NCBI GenBank assembly: GCA_007644065.1 | Contig: VJWN01000016.1 | Location: forward strand, 220,036-284,035 | DNA from: Margaritispora aquatica | Lineage: Eukaryota > Ascomycota > Leotiomycetes > Helotiales > Discinellaceae | Direction of reading: 5' to 3' | DNA: 64,000 bases | Part shown: positions 1 through 12,430 of the stretch, in pieces | Layout: each line of letters begins with the position of its first letter | How positions within the stretch are numbered: the stretch's first letter is position 1 | The notes under the pieces: generated by a model | The model's database searches: none | Told to the model about the DNA's origin: nothing | The model's input: the letters and a program-made list of their open reading frames with translations, nothing else | Made by a program: the position numbers and the translations under genes

Positions 1-733
1 ACTTGGAGATGCGGTGCTCAAGTAGGTGACACATGAGTGCACTTGGTCATCAAATACGCTTGGTGCCCATGATGTGGTACCGGCATAACAGATACACGAA
101 GCTTGTTGAGAGCCAGACATATCAATGAATCCGGTGGTGGCCGCCTCGCAAGAGGTGATGGCTGCAGCAACATTGGAACAACCTGTGATACCACTGCCAC
201 CAGTCGCCACAGCAGTCCCAGACGTGGGTTTTGGAGTAGTAGCTGGAGTTCCAGTTCCGCTCGATTTGGTGGTGGTTGCGCCTGCACCTGTTGTCTTTGC
301 AGCTCTGACATCTCCTTGTTTGCTACAGAAAGACTCGTGGGCATGGAGACCAGAGTAGATGGCTGTACTGGCGGTGCTTGCCCAAGAAGCGCATTCGAGG
401 ATCGCACTATCAAAGAAAGTTGGGTCCCAGGAGGTCTTCGCGTCGTAGCAAAGACAGGATGCTTCGACTGATGCAGGTAGGTAGTCGAAGCTGGTGGTTG
501 AGCTCTCGCAATCATCAACATAAGCAGCGTATACAGCTATTCTATGTCAGCTTTGACTAGCTATATAACGAGGAATAGGAAAACTCACTGCATCCAAAAG
601 GAAGTGTTGTTGTTGCAGCCTTAATCACACCTCCAAACGCGGCTGGCTGGAAATCGAGTCCGAGAGCTACATTCTCATCTGCTGCCACCGAAAGTACCTG
701 CAACAACGCGATAGCTGCAAAGGCGATTGACAT
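1..733 (-). CDS. Secreted cysteine-rich protein with duplicated five-Cys module (3' end outside window)
   Basis: I do not recognise a named family. Exons are 733-589 and 536 to beyond base 1; the 52-bp intron (537-588) has a GTGAGT donor, a CTGAC branch site and a TAG acceptor, and phase is kept. At least 227 residues are present. The start ATG (731-733) opens a signal peptide of about 18 residues ending near SVAA, so the protein should be secreted. Two modules with identical spacing follow: Cys48, 58, 76, 78, 97 and Cys168, 178, 196, 198, 217, that is C-x9-C-x17-C-x-C-Y-x18-C. A Thr/Gly/Pro-rich linker (about 130-160), probably O-glycosylated, joins them, and Cys119 is extra. Disulfide bonding is inferred. 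Use on the cell surface, in the wall or as an effector is possible but unproven. The C-terminus, and so any GPI signal, is not visible. Confidence 0.82.
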
Positions 734-3678
734 GATTGCGATTTGAGTTGATAATGTTTGAACTGATCAATTTCAAAAGTCAAAAGACAGGATAAAGAGA
801 GAAAAATGAAATGGGAGCTCCAGCACAATATGAAGGCATGGGAGCTTCCAAAATGAGATGCATGTCTCATCCACCCATTCACCCAACCTCCATGACATTG
901 GTCACAATTCGAGGTACTGCAGTGCCAAGACCTAAAAATGATCCTTCAAGACGCCACGACCGCGCTCTTTGTGAAGGTGTGTAATAAATGGCGTTTTCGA
1001 GGCTGAAGGTTGTGGGGTATGAGCCTTGTCGTTGATGAACATCGTTGGTCGGTTTGGGGCCTTGCTGCCCAGATTTGACCACATTCGGGGTGATTCATTT
1101 CAGCTGAAAGACATCCTTGTTACGATAACTTTGATTGGTGCTATTTCGTGTGGATCACCGGTGATATGAGGCTCTCACGGCTCGGACGGGAAGAAGAGAA
1201 AGATGATGAGATTTCTAGACGATGCTTCACTGTTTTTAGAAGCTTGTGAATTAAGCATATCTGAACGGATTTCCGTAGCTCGAACCTTGAAGCAACAATG
1301 ACAACGTGGAGGTAACGACGACAAGAACTACAACCGTTCTCTTGCAACCAGAACGTTGTAAGACAATGTGACTTCTTCAACAGTGGCTTATCGTCGCCTT
1401 GCCCAGTTTCTATGAAAATTATCTCATGGTGGCAGAGCCTTGTGCATGGGTGGCATTCAGCCTGAAGTTTTGCATCCTTCATATGTCTGTCATAACATCT
1501 CTGCCGTAGATTGACCAGAGGTGGAATCCTTCTTCTCGATAAATGTATCTTGATGATTCTCGGAACTTGGTGTTAGGCTTTCAAGAGATGTTTACCAAGC
1601 ACTCAGGGAGCCTTGCGGGATGTGGAGAGATGATGATCTGATAATCGATGCGTCCTCCATTTTTCTCTTTTCTTTCTGCACTGCGAGTTCTCGGTCTGTC
1701 TTACCTGCATACATAATGTGGGTGGGATATCGGAGAACAAATGGCAACACTATGTACATGAAAAGGTCGAGAGCTTAATCACAAGCCTCATAATTCTATA
1801 GTTCTGTTTCATCTTGGATCACATGACTCCGTGCAATGAGTGCTCGGACATGCATTGAAGCTGCGACTCATGTATGCCATTTATCGAGAAGCAAGAAGAG
1901 AGCTATGATCTACCTCGAGATATCCGAGCAAAGGGAGACTAGGTAGGACGATTCCTACATATATCTAGCCAAAGAACTACAACGCAAGATCACATGATCT
2001 GTAATATATAGCCTACTCGAACTGTTGATCATTCCTTCTTCTGTACTTTTGCGCTGTTATAGAGCCAATGCTAAACTTCATTGTCACTGTCAAATCCTAC
2101 CTCGGCACTAAATTAAGTTTAAGGACGTGTTTATCGAGAAAATTCAACTACGAAAGATTTTATCGCTCAAGGTCTTGCAGGTTACCAAGCATGACCTCAA
2201 ATCCGTCTTAAGAGACATAGCTAGACTCTCAACCCCTGCCTGAGTAATTAAGGCTTTATATCTTTCCCCATTGTCATCGAGTGTCTCCAATACTACTATG
2301 CAAATCAGTGGACGATCCGCCAGTGCTCAAATCCTTCGGTAGCGAATGTCGAAACACTTAAGCTTTTGTCAGCTGTACATATCAGCGAATCAAATTGAAG
2401 CGTGATGCAATGACATGGTACTTGGGATCGGTGTTAGAGGGGAGCACTTAATGGAGGTTTCTTTGTACGTAATCTTACTTTGCTTTATTTACTTTTCTCC
2501 TCCCAAGAAATCGAGCGAACGTTGATTTGCACACAGAAGAACATTGATATGACAGCAGTCTGTTTAACCATAGAAGGCCTTGGAAGGCGTTTGATAGAGG
2601 CATCTGGATATATGGTGAAATAATGCCTATTGAAGTCGTTTGAGTTTGAGTGTAGAGTGATTAACCTTATCTCGATCGGTACACCTCTAAATACGCGGCG
2701 AGCATAGGCAGTTGGCTTTGAAATTTCCACGATTCACGAATCTGTTTCTGCCTCCGCTTGATTACAGAATATACCAGATATGAGACTCGCATACGAGGTC
2801 AATCTCAAATGACAAACAACTCAATTTGCGTTTCTTCTCTTAAAGTTTCAGGATTCATTTCTTCGAGCATTGGGGGATTGTCATGAAACTACCTTGAAGT
2901 GACTCAATTAGAGCCACACATATGTCTTTCTTGACTTTGCTAGGGCTTGGAACTTCCCTAGTCAATCTCATGCATGTAGCTGGCTATGCAAACCGAAAAG
3001 AGACGCTGCAGTAGAGTGGGTGAGTAAATTTTAAGCGAAGATGAGGGCTTCTGAAGTAGCGATATTGGGGTTATGCATTTGATTGTAGCGGACTTGAGAC
3101 CCTGGATACACAGCGAATTATTTAGAGTGAAATCAGGCATGGTAGAAGATAAATGGTCAGGGAAATTGTATTGATAATTGAATAAGTGACAGTAAAAACA
3201 TGGTAGGTAATTCAACTTCTGGCAAGTAGGATGAGTGGACAAACGTCCGACCATAATGCCTCACAGTTCCAAGAACTAAATCACCACTATCTTAGCAACA
3301 CGCATAACCATTTAGTTGTATAAATAGCCCCTTTAGATGACCTCTGGTAGTAAGCATTTATGATTGTTGAGAGAGTTAGTTTTGTGGTTTGCATCTGAAG
3401 GGCTTCGATTATTTCGAAAATTTGGTTGTGCCCCGTTTTGAACTCAAGGTATACAAATATTACAAGTGGTCTAGAAGAGATGCCAAACACTATAGAGTCA
3501 CATGTGAGCTAGATATACACGTTGAGGTTCTACGCATCCACGAGGCAGTAGATTTGTATTGGCTATATCAAGCTCGTGCACTTCCAAACATATCCTCGAA
3601 GCTACATTCTACAGCTCCAAGTTCTCTCGCATAGAAAATCGAAGAATTACGCCAGGTAGAAGATCGCCCGACGAAGCC
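734..3678. other. Intergenic region, no gene recognised
   Basis: Only short open frames with no recognisable domain, signal peptide or convincing splice pattern are seen on either strand. The first few hundred bases should hold the promoter and leader of the secreted-protein gene that starts at 733. I see no repeat array or RNA gene. Confidence 0.5.
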
Positions 3679-4017
3679 TCATTCTCCTATCACATACGTG
3701 CAGCCCTCTTCACCTATCCAAACCTCATGCACACGTCCAGCATCGACATCGATTCGGTCACCAACGCCATACGTTGTCTTCTCAGGTACGTCATCTTTAG
3801 GGTAAGTGATGGTGAGTTGCCCCTTCAGGATGAGATGTGTAGTGAGCTCTCGGTGAGAGTGAGGACTGTAATGGGCATTGCTGTAGCAAACTAGTTAGCC
3901 TTGAAAAGAATTGTAAGGTGTGAGGCAGATTTACGGTCCATCTGTCCATGTGAACACATGGGTGAAACCCCAATTCTTCACCTCTTTCTCAGATTCTCGT
4001 TGGGTTTTTGAGGTCAT
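3679..4017 (-). CDS. Small single-domain cupin (RmlC-like) protein
   Basis: Two exons, 4017-3935 and 3880-3679, are joined across a 54-bp intron (GTAAAT donor, CTAAC branch site, CTACAG acceptor) to give 94 residues. The product is a compact beta-barrel cupin. The first cupin motif is seen as the cluster HYSPHSH followed by THLILKG, and the second as GVGDRIDVDAGRVHEVWIG, which keeps the late His but has Asp where many cupins have Pro. The usual Glu of motif 1 is replaced by His or Thr. It ends in a CTYVIGE tail. Small fungal cupins like this are common and mostly uncharacterised; metal binding through the His residues is plausible. It is divergent from the phospholipase C gene, 624 bp away. 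The intron hides it from a simple open-frame scan, but phase and motif continuity across the junction make the model strong. Confidence 0.85.
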
Positions 4018-4641
4018 ATTGCGATATATCTGAAGTAAATGCAATGGTAAAGAGGAGGCAATGTTATAAAGTAAACACGGGCCTCAGGCGCTCCCACGTC
4101 ATCTTGCCGATTCAACGGCTTTGACGGGACAAGGGAACGGGAAGTTTCAAAAAGCAATTGGCATTCTTTACAGTCTTTCCATGTCCATCATCTATGATAA
4201 ACTTCAATAGTTAAGCATTTTCAATGTATGATTCATGCATTCCTCTCGTATACCTCCACTGAGTGTTCATGTTTCAATCCCCCTACTTACATTCAAGTTT
4301 CAGCCCCCAATCATCTTCATGTCAGCTTGATTCAGGATTGCGGCTCTTCTCTTCCTTGTAACCATCCCTTCATCATTTCATTCTCAGAGAATCAACGGAA
4401 ATGTTTCTCGAGATGCACACTCTTTCCTCCCCATGACACTAGACACTAGCAGTCTGCTACAGTGAGTTACCCACCTCTTTCTTTCACCAAGCCTTGCCTC
4501 GGCGATCCCGGTCAAATAGGTCGAATCAGCAGAAGCATCAGCATGCAGCTCATAGCCAAACAAGTTGGAACGATGTTTTGAGGAGTAAGGCTTTCAAATG
4601 GCGCTGACAATCATCCAGCCAAGGCCGCAACCTCATTCACA
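4018..4641. promoter_or_regulatory. Divergent intergenic region between cupin and phospholipase C genes
   Basis: These 624 bases separate two diverging start codons and must hold both promoters and leaders. Pyrimidine-rich stretches around 4360-4500 fit a fungal leader for the phospholipase C gene. I could not assign a definite TATA box or factor site. Confidence 0.5.
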
Positions 4642-6880
4642 ATGGTTCCTCATCCCACTCCCACCAGTAACCATTTCTCCATACATAAGCTTATGGCCAT
4701 ATCGACAATGCTTTCACCCTCGCATCACCATACACATTTGAAGCCTCTGATACAGGCAGGTGGAGGAGCTGCAATGTCCGAGGTACCCCATCAGCAGCTA
4801 TACCTGTCTCACGCAATTCAAGAACATCTGCGAAGGGTCTACGATTCGATACGGCGTCCTGATGCTACATTATCTCGTGCAAAGCTTCAAGCATGGCTAG
4901 CCAGTGTGCAGAAGTCACCGATAGAGTCTTTGGAGAAGGAAGCTTATAAATTTGAGGAGTTCCTAGAGACTGTTTACTGCAATCGTGGGCTAGAATCAGT
5001 GGGGGATATACGGCCCGAGGATCAGGACTTGACCAAGCCTTTGAGCAACTACTACATCAGCAGTAGCCACAATACATATCTTATGGGCAATCAGCTATCC
5101 TCGAAGAGTTCTACAGAGGCATACAAGAATGTAAGTGGTTGTCTGCAGTTGTGAACTTTGCTAATATAACTAGGTCCTACTACGAGGATGCCGTTGCATT
5201 GAGATTGATGTACACAATGGAGAAGCTCCAGATAATAAGTCTAGCGAAAACTTGTCACCACTGAACTCTCCAAAATCACCATCACAATCCGAGCATAAAC
5301 GACATGGAAGTACACTTTCTAGTCGAGCTGCCGCCGCTTTCGAGAAGGCTGAAGAAAAGTTGGAAAAGGCGAAGAAGCATCTATCAGACAAGACTGGGAT
5401 TGGGAAGGACAGTAACGATGAACGGGTGCGCAAGCATGGAACGTCCACCTCCCTAGATGTTGGAAAGGATATTGAAAGACCATCATCTGTGCGCTCAACA
5501 CGATCTGGAGAGCCCTTGGTATTGCATGGCTGGACTTTGACAGCACCAATTGGATTTAGAGCTGTTTGTAGTGCTATTCGAGAGACTGCTTTCCTGAAAA
5601 GCCCGCTTCCCATCATTGTCAGTCTGGAAGTACACGCAGATCCGGACCAGCAAGAGGTTATGGTGGAGATAATGAAGGAAGAGTGGAAAGGATATCTTGT
5701 TGAGCAACCACATGAAGGATGTAATCCCGAGGAGCGGCTTCCCAGACTAGAGGAATTGCTGAACAAGATTCTTGTCAAGGTAAAGAAAGCTGTGGCAGAT
5801 AAACAAGACACGGCATCCGCGAATGGATCCTTGGTACCGGTGAAGTCGAAGACTGATGCTGACTCTATTCATTCTGCCTCTGAGGATGAGAGAGGTGATA
5901 AGAAGAAGAAGGTCAAGATTTGCGAGAATCTCAGCAATTTAGGAATCTACACCCATAGCGAACACTTTTCGAGTTTTGATGCAAAATCGTCGAAGACACC
6001 ACCCCACATCTACTCGATTAGCGAGAGCCAAATCATCGAACTGCATGAAGACAAAAAGGCAGAGATGTTACTACATAATCGAGACTTCTTCATGCGTGCG
6101 TATCCAGCCGGAATCAGAATAGATTCTTCAAATCCAGACCCTTCGGAATTTTGGCGAAAAGGGGTTCAAATGGTTGCATTAAATTGGCAAACACTTGACG
6201 AAGGGATGATGCTGAATGAAGGTATGTTCGCGGGTGGACATGGATGGGTTTTGAAACCCTCGGGATATCGCAGTGATCATACAGAACCTGTGGATTACAA
6301 GACGATTGACTTGAAGATTACTGTCCTTGCTGGCCAACATATCCCCTTGCCACCGAATCAATCAGTGAAAGGCTTCAACCCTTATGTTCGATGCGAGCTT
6401 CATGTCGAGAGAGAACAAGAAACGAACGAACCTGTTAAAGAGGCAGATTGCAAAAGGCAGACGCCATGGCGAAAAGGAGATCATCCAGATTTTGGACCCG
6501 AAGGACATGAGTTATTGTTCCCACATATCACAAAAGTCGTTGAGGAACTAAGTTTTGTGAGGTAAGCTTTTCAGTCATTTTCTTTGGTTACACAACCTAC
6601 ACCGCTGGATCCAGCCATCTGGTACTTTACATGCAACGGACCGTTGCGTGAGCTTTTAGTACTTGTGTGACAATATCTCCTATGTCGGAGCTAATTGCTC
6701 TCTAGGTTCAAGATTGAAGATTCACGCTACGCGGGAGACAACTTAGCCGCTTGGGCTTGTATACGACTTGACCGTTTACAGCAAGGATATCGGTTTGTGC
6801 ATTTATTAGATGCAAAGGGCCAAGCGACACCAGGTATTATTCTCGTGAAAATCGAGAAGAAGGTCACGAATTGGAAATGA
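4642..6880 (+). CDS. Phosphoinositide-specific phospholipase C (delta-like)
   Basis: Exons 4642-5130, 5174-6561 and 6706-6880 encode 683 residues with phase kept. The enzyme hydrolyses PtdIns(4,5)P2 to diacylglycerol and IP3 at membranes, driving calcium and PKC signalling. In order: a helical EF-hand-like N-terminal part; an X box with SSSHNTYL (catalytic His143, Asn144), the metal-site Glu173 and Asp175 in EIDVHNGE, the second catalytic His in LHGWTLT and SLEVHA; then the Y box with [21 protein letters not shown] and [10 protein letters not shown]; and a C2 domain running into the last exon. A charged Ser/Lys insertion of about 85 residues lies inside the X region, and no PH domain is seen. 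The start is uncertain: Met18, Met23 and Met45 are alternatives, and the conserved-looking part begins near Met45. Identity is certain at family level; which fungal paralogue it is cannot be told. Confidence 0.95.
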
Positions 6881-8087
6881 CGACGTTGGACTTCAGCACT
6901 AGTGCATCGGTGTCGAAACAGGTTACTGTGCTGGAGTCGGGATGAAAGAGATCGCGCCAAAGCACGTAAGCATCACGGTGCTAAATGGAATGGGCGGTGA
7001 TTGATGGATTTCTTTGCTGCGAGTGTCATTAATGGTCATGGATACCCCACTGTATGGCGTTTTAGCGAGCGATGAACAGAGCGACTGTTTAGTTGCGTTG
7101 GTGCACAGCACATTATCTGTGACATGTTTGAGGTAGCATGAGTGGAGTTTGCTTTGGGAAGATAGGGGGTGGATAGTGAGCATCTAATCGAGGCTTTTCT
7201 TCATCGTTACTCTCGCTGCGTGATAATGGCTTGTGCATACTCTCACGTCTAACTCTCATTTGGTGGAACCGTGAACATCCCAACAGGATTGTGAATGTCT
7301 CGAGGTCTAGCTTGTGTTTTCCTCAACAATTGGTAATACTGCAAAGCTCGCTGGTATATATATCCATACATAGCAAATAGAGCAGATTCCACGGCCTTTC
7401 GAGATCCAAATTGAGGCTACTAGAGAGGAGCAAGTGTTGACGTGTTTGTCAAGTTGAATTTAGCGAGTGTTCCACCAATGCTTGATCAGCTTTTCATGCA
7501 AATCACTTGCTAGAAACCTCAATGAAGGAGTTGAGATTGAGTAGGTAGTTAGGTAGCTGGGGCTGATACCTCCTTCTCTGTTCTTGAAGATCTATGTGTC
7601 TGAAGTGATTCCATGGGTGCATTGCTCGGTTAGACATTGAAAGTTGCGACGTCACTACGCACCATGAGATCAACGAGTGGCTAACGCTGTGGCGAGGTTA
7701 TTGTTTTCTTCTTTGCTCTGGCCTGGTGTCTAGTAGCCATGAGGCATGTACTATGACGACGGGGACTTGGTCAAATGAGAGGGGGAAAGGCGGCACCGAG
7801 ACATCACGACTGAGAGGAGATTCACTTGCGATTTGCATAGAGGATCTTGCGTGGCTTGTTCTTGTGATTCAATGCTTTGGGTTCCATGGACAGATTTGAG
7901 TTTCTGATTTGAGGCAAGTTTCGCGCCCAGCTGTGAAATTTCAAGTTGAGAATCCGTGGGTCGGGATCCTTCATATCTCGCCCTTAGCTCTACAAGTGTT
8001 TGATTGAGGCTCATAGCTAGATCTCATGCCTCTGGTCACTCTGCTTTGGTATGCTGAGTTGGTCAGCGGCATCTCTGGGGTGCTCTT
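6881..8087. other. Intergenic region, no gene recognised
   Basis: This holds the phospholipase C 3' region followed by unique-looking DNA. Short open frames on the minus strand (about 6923-7183 and 7751-8014) have no recognisable domain. The first clear GTTC/GAAC palindrome of the downstream satellite appears at 8088. Confidence 0.5.
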
Positions 8088-8848
8088 GTTCCCAGAACAC
8101 CATGCCCCACTTCATTTGCTACTATTTCTCGTTCCGAGAACAAGACGCCTAAATTGAAGATCTTTGACCTATCCAAGGTTTCATGTAGTTCGTGGTATAT
8201 CGAGCAGGTCACAACTTCGGTTTTGGATGCCTTTGTTGGGGCAAGCATTCTAGATAGATATAATTGGTGGTTGTGCTGAGACCAGAGCTCGCTAGCGTTT
8301 TGTAGCTACAAGCTTGTGCTGAGGACGTGAGATTAGATACTTACAAGGTGAGGGAAATTCCAGAATTAGTGAGTATCAGCCACTTGATGGAGTCTCAGTA
8401 GCGTAGAGTTTCAGTTTCGCTCAAGTGTATTGGAGCGTTAATTTTATAAGAGAAAGATTGGTGGTCATGCTGAGATCAGAACTCGCTAGCATTTTATTGC
8501 CAGACACTTGTTCCCAGAGCATGAATACAAGATCAGCGAGATTTTGGAAATGGTGAATTTCAGCGACTGGACAGGGTCTCAAACGCTTAGGATTTCGGTC
8601 CGAGTCAATTATATTGGAGCTTTGATTTTTTGGAGGGGACAATGTTGACGAGCGTTCCGAGAACGAGTTGGGCGGCCAATTTATAATGGGCCGCATGTTC
8701 TCGGAACGACAACCATTACGAGACAATTAAAGACCAGCAGCTAGTCATTTTATCTAGACGCGACGGGAGGCTTAGAAAATACATCTAAAGTCTTCTCGAT
8801 AAGCTGTTGATTTGGTATAGAAATAACTGATGGGCTATCAACGGTAGC

Positions 8849-9423
8849 TGTCCCGGGAACGGTTCCTCGCAGCCAAATTACTGTGCTCGGAACCAAAAGT
8901 TCAATGTGTGATTCAGAGATACACACTTTCAGTATTGGGTCTTGATATCAATTAGAGCATTTGGAGTCCGTTTAGGCCGCTTTGAATAAGATGATCTTGC
9001 TCTAGGTGTAAAATCGTGTGGTCGGTCTCGGCACGGTTCCGAACAGCCAAATGCTGTTCTCGGAACACGACGATTGAATGTGCGTTTTCAAGATACACCC
9101 TTTTGGAACTTGATTTCAATATCGATGGGAACACCCAGTACTTGTTTATCCCATTTTTAGTTATATGGTCTTTCTCGATATGGAAAACCATGTAGTGGTT
9201 CTCGGCACTGTTCTCAACAACCAAAAATCCGTGCTCAGAACGAAATCTGTAAAATCAATTTATAACAACACTATAAGCCTATCAATTTGAGTTTAGATAT
9301 TGATTCAATTCTGAAACCACAATATAGAGCAGCTTGAATTGCGTGGCCCTTTTTTTATAGAATTGATTAATGTCTTGGTTCTGAGAACAGTTCTTTACAG
9401 CCGAATGTCTGTTCTCGGAAGAG
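8849..9423 (+). repeat. Left phased flank of the box satellite (~174-180 bp period)
   Basis: Four full boxes are aligned on the AAC/CAC that ends their first half-palindrome, at 8858, 9032, 9206 and 9386. The spacings are therefore 174, 174 and 180 bp. The boxes share the AGCCAA-like centre and the closing GTTCTCGGAAC-like palindrome, while spacers have largely diverged. Further left, weaker boxes near 8276, 8470 and 8662 are about 192-196 bp apart. Confidence 0.8.
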
Positions 9424-10036
9424 GAAATTTCAAGGAATCTACAACTTGTAGCTACGACATAGTGAGATGCCTTGGTTTCTTGAGAGTAGGGCTAAAGCCA
9501 AAACCACAAGCAATCACAAAGAAAAAGCCTAGAATGGTATATAGTGCGTAGAATAAGACGCGGTACGCTTCTGAGAACAGTAAGTTGTATGTAGAGAACG
9601 GTGCTAAGAACAGCCCAGACAAAAGCCGTGGGAATTGCTCTAAAAACATTCAGTGCTGAGTACGGTGAGATATATAGAAGAAACGATACCGAGAGCAACC
9701 CAGGCAAAAGCCGTGGAGCAATTTTGAGGATATATCCAAGAACGGTACTGAAAACAATAAAGTATATGTTAGGAACGGTGCTGAGTACAAGACCAGCGTA
9801 GGCCTTGGCTTTAGAACTATGCTGGGAACAAGATTAAGGTGCTAGGAACGGTGCCGGGAACAGCTTTTATATTAGTTCTAAGAACAGTGTGAAGGTAGTA
9901 AAAACTGTGCTAAGAACAGTCGTCTTAGGCTGTACTGAGAACACGATTAAGGTAAGAAGAACTGTACTAGGAACAGCCGTACTGAGAACACGAATAAGGT
10001 GGTAAGAACTGTACTAGGAATAGCTTTTATATTGGT

Positions 10037-10271
10037 CCTGAGAACGCGATTAAGGTGGTGGGAACTGTGCTGAGAACGGCCGTACTGAGAACAGTATTAA
10101 GGTGGTGAGAACTGTGCTGAGAACGGCCGTACTGAGAACAGTATTAAGGTGGTGAGAACTGTGCTAAGAACGGCCGTACTGAGAACAGTATTAAGGTGGT
10201 GGGAACTGTGCTGAGAACGGCCGTACTGAGAACAGTATTAAGGTGGTGGGAACTGTGCTGGGAATAGCCTT
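10037..10271 (+). repeat. 47-bp tandem array, five copies, inside the box satellite
   Basis: The unit contains ACTGAGAACAG, TATTAAGGTGG and TGAGAACTGTGCTGAGAACGG. Copies begin at 10037, 10084, 10131, 10178 and 10225, exactly 47 bp apart, with only a few substitutions. The unit is essentially one box without its spacer, so this is recent local amplification of the box itself. Similar less regular copies surround it from about 9900 to 10460. Confidence 0.9.
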
Positions 10272-11700
10272 TTATATTAGTACTAAGAACCCAATTAAGG
10301 TGGTGAGAACTGTACTAGGAACAGCTTTTATATTGGTCCTGAGAACAGTATCAAGGCGGTGAGAACTGTGCTGAGAACAGGCTGTACTAAGAACACGATC
10401 AAGCTGGTAAGAACTATGCTGGGAACAGCTGCGCTAAGAACATGATTAAGGTAGTAAAAACGGTACTAAGAACAGCTTTTGGTATTGGTACTAATTACAA
10501 GACTTGGCTGCTAGGAATGGTGCTGAGAACAGTTGTCCCGAAATCCAAAGGCTGTACTAGGAACGGGATTTAGGTGCTGGGAACGGTGCTCAGAACAGCC
10601 TTCCCAACACTAAAAAGCTGTACTGAGAACGGGATTTGACGGGGTGGAAACGGTACTAAGAACACGTGTCCCGCGCTGTACTAAGAACAAAATCAAGGTG
10701 ATGAGAAGCGTGCTAAGAACAAGAATTCAAAAGGCCTCAAAAATGATCCCAAACTTCTTTTCGAACGAATCTTACTTATTATTGGGACTCGGAACGATAA
10801 AACCGCTGGTGTGAATGGTGCTGGGAACAGCTCTTATTGGAAAGTGAAAGCCACGCTCGGAACAGGGTTTGGCGGGTAGAAGTCGTGCCGGGAACAGCCG
10901 TTAGTGCCGGTATTGAGAACCAGATTTTTGCCGGTAAGAACCGTGCTGAGAACAACGAAAAATCACATAATAAGTAGTTGAAAATAATAAGAAAGACGAT
11001 TTCTAAAGTTGGTCTGGGAACAGAATTTAGCGGGTGGGAACCGTACAGAGAACAGCTATTGCGGGCTTCACTGAGAACCGGATTTTGGTGATGAGAACGG
11101 TGCCGAGAACAACGCGAAAGTATTTTGCAAAAGATGACTCCGGACTGGTTCTCGGAACAAGGTTAAAGTAGTGAGAATCGTGTTGAAAACAAGATTTTTA
11201 TTTATTTATTATTTGACTTAATAGACGTAATTTTACATCTCGAAATTGTACTGAGAACAGGATTTAAGTGGTGGGAACTGTCCTAGGAACAACGTAAAAA
11301 AGAGGCCGGGATATAACTAAAAACGCGATTGACCACGGAATTAAAGACTGTTCTAAGAACAGTAAAATAGGCGCTGGGAACAGTGTTGAGAACAAGATGT
11401 AGAATTATGAAAGCTGATCTCAGCACAGCCAAAAGGTTGCTGGGAACGGTACCTAGAACAAGACCGAAAACTGTTCTAAGAACAGAATTAAAGTGGTAGG
11501 AACCGGGCTGAGAACTAAATATAAAATTATAAGAGTTGTTCTAAGAACAACGAAATAGCCACTGAGAACTGTACTGGGAACGAAAAGAAAACCGGTCTGA
11601 AAATGATTGAAACCGCGACCAAGAATGAAAGTAAAGGCTGTACTGAGAACAAGAATATATACTATAGGAACGGTGCTGAGAACAAAGCTATAAATTATAA

Positions 11701-12430
11701 GAGCTGTACTAAGAACTACGAAATGGCTGTCGGGAACGGTACTGAGAACGAAAGTAAAGAATGTACTAAGAACAAGAATATATACTATAGGAACAGTACT
11801 GAGAACAAAAGTAAAAGCTGTACTGAGAACAAGAATATATACTATGGGAATAGTGCTGAGAACAGAGCCCAAAAATTATAAGAGCTGTGCCAAGAACTAC
11901 AAAATGGCTGTTAGGAACGGTACTGAGAACGAAAGTAAAGAATGTACTGAGAACAAGAATATATACTATAGGAATAGTACTGAGAACAAAAGTAAAAGCT
12001 GTACTGAGAACAAGAATATATACTATGGGAACAGTGCTGAGAACAGAGCCCAAAAATTATAAGAGCTGTGCTGGGAACGATGAAATGGCTGTTGGGAACG
12101 GTGCCGAGAACGAAAGCAAAAGCTGTGCTGAGAACAAGAATATATACCGTAGGAACAGTGCCGAGAACGAAAGCAAAAATTATAAGAGCTGTTCTGGGAA
12201 CGATAAAATGGTTGTCGGGAACGGTACTGAGAACAAAGGTAAAGGCTGTACTAAGAACAAGAATATATACTATAGGAACGGTACTGAGAACAAAACTACA
12301 AATTATAAGAGCTGTACTGGGAACAGCCAAATGGCTATCGGGAACGGTACTGAGAACGACAATATATCATGATTAGGAAACGCGTAAAAACGTGATTAAA
12401 AGCAAATCTGCAAGCTGTTCTGAGAACAGA
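11701..12430 (+). repeat. Higher-order tandem repeat (181, 181, 123, 123 bp units)
   Basis: Successive GAGCTG landmarks lie at 11701, 11882, 12063, 12186 and 12309, giving units of 181, 181, 123 and 123 bp. The first two are nearly identical. The 58-bp difference equals one internal subunit of the form GTACTGAGAACAAGAATATATACTATAGGAACGGT (quoted as a pattern of short words). A further related block occupies about 12480-12640. Nested periodicity of this kind is the hallmark of satellite higher-order repeats formed by unequal exchange. Confidence 0.88.
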
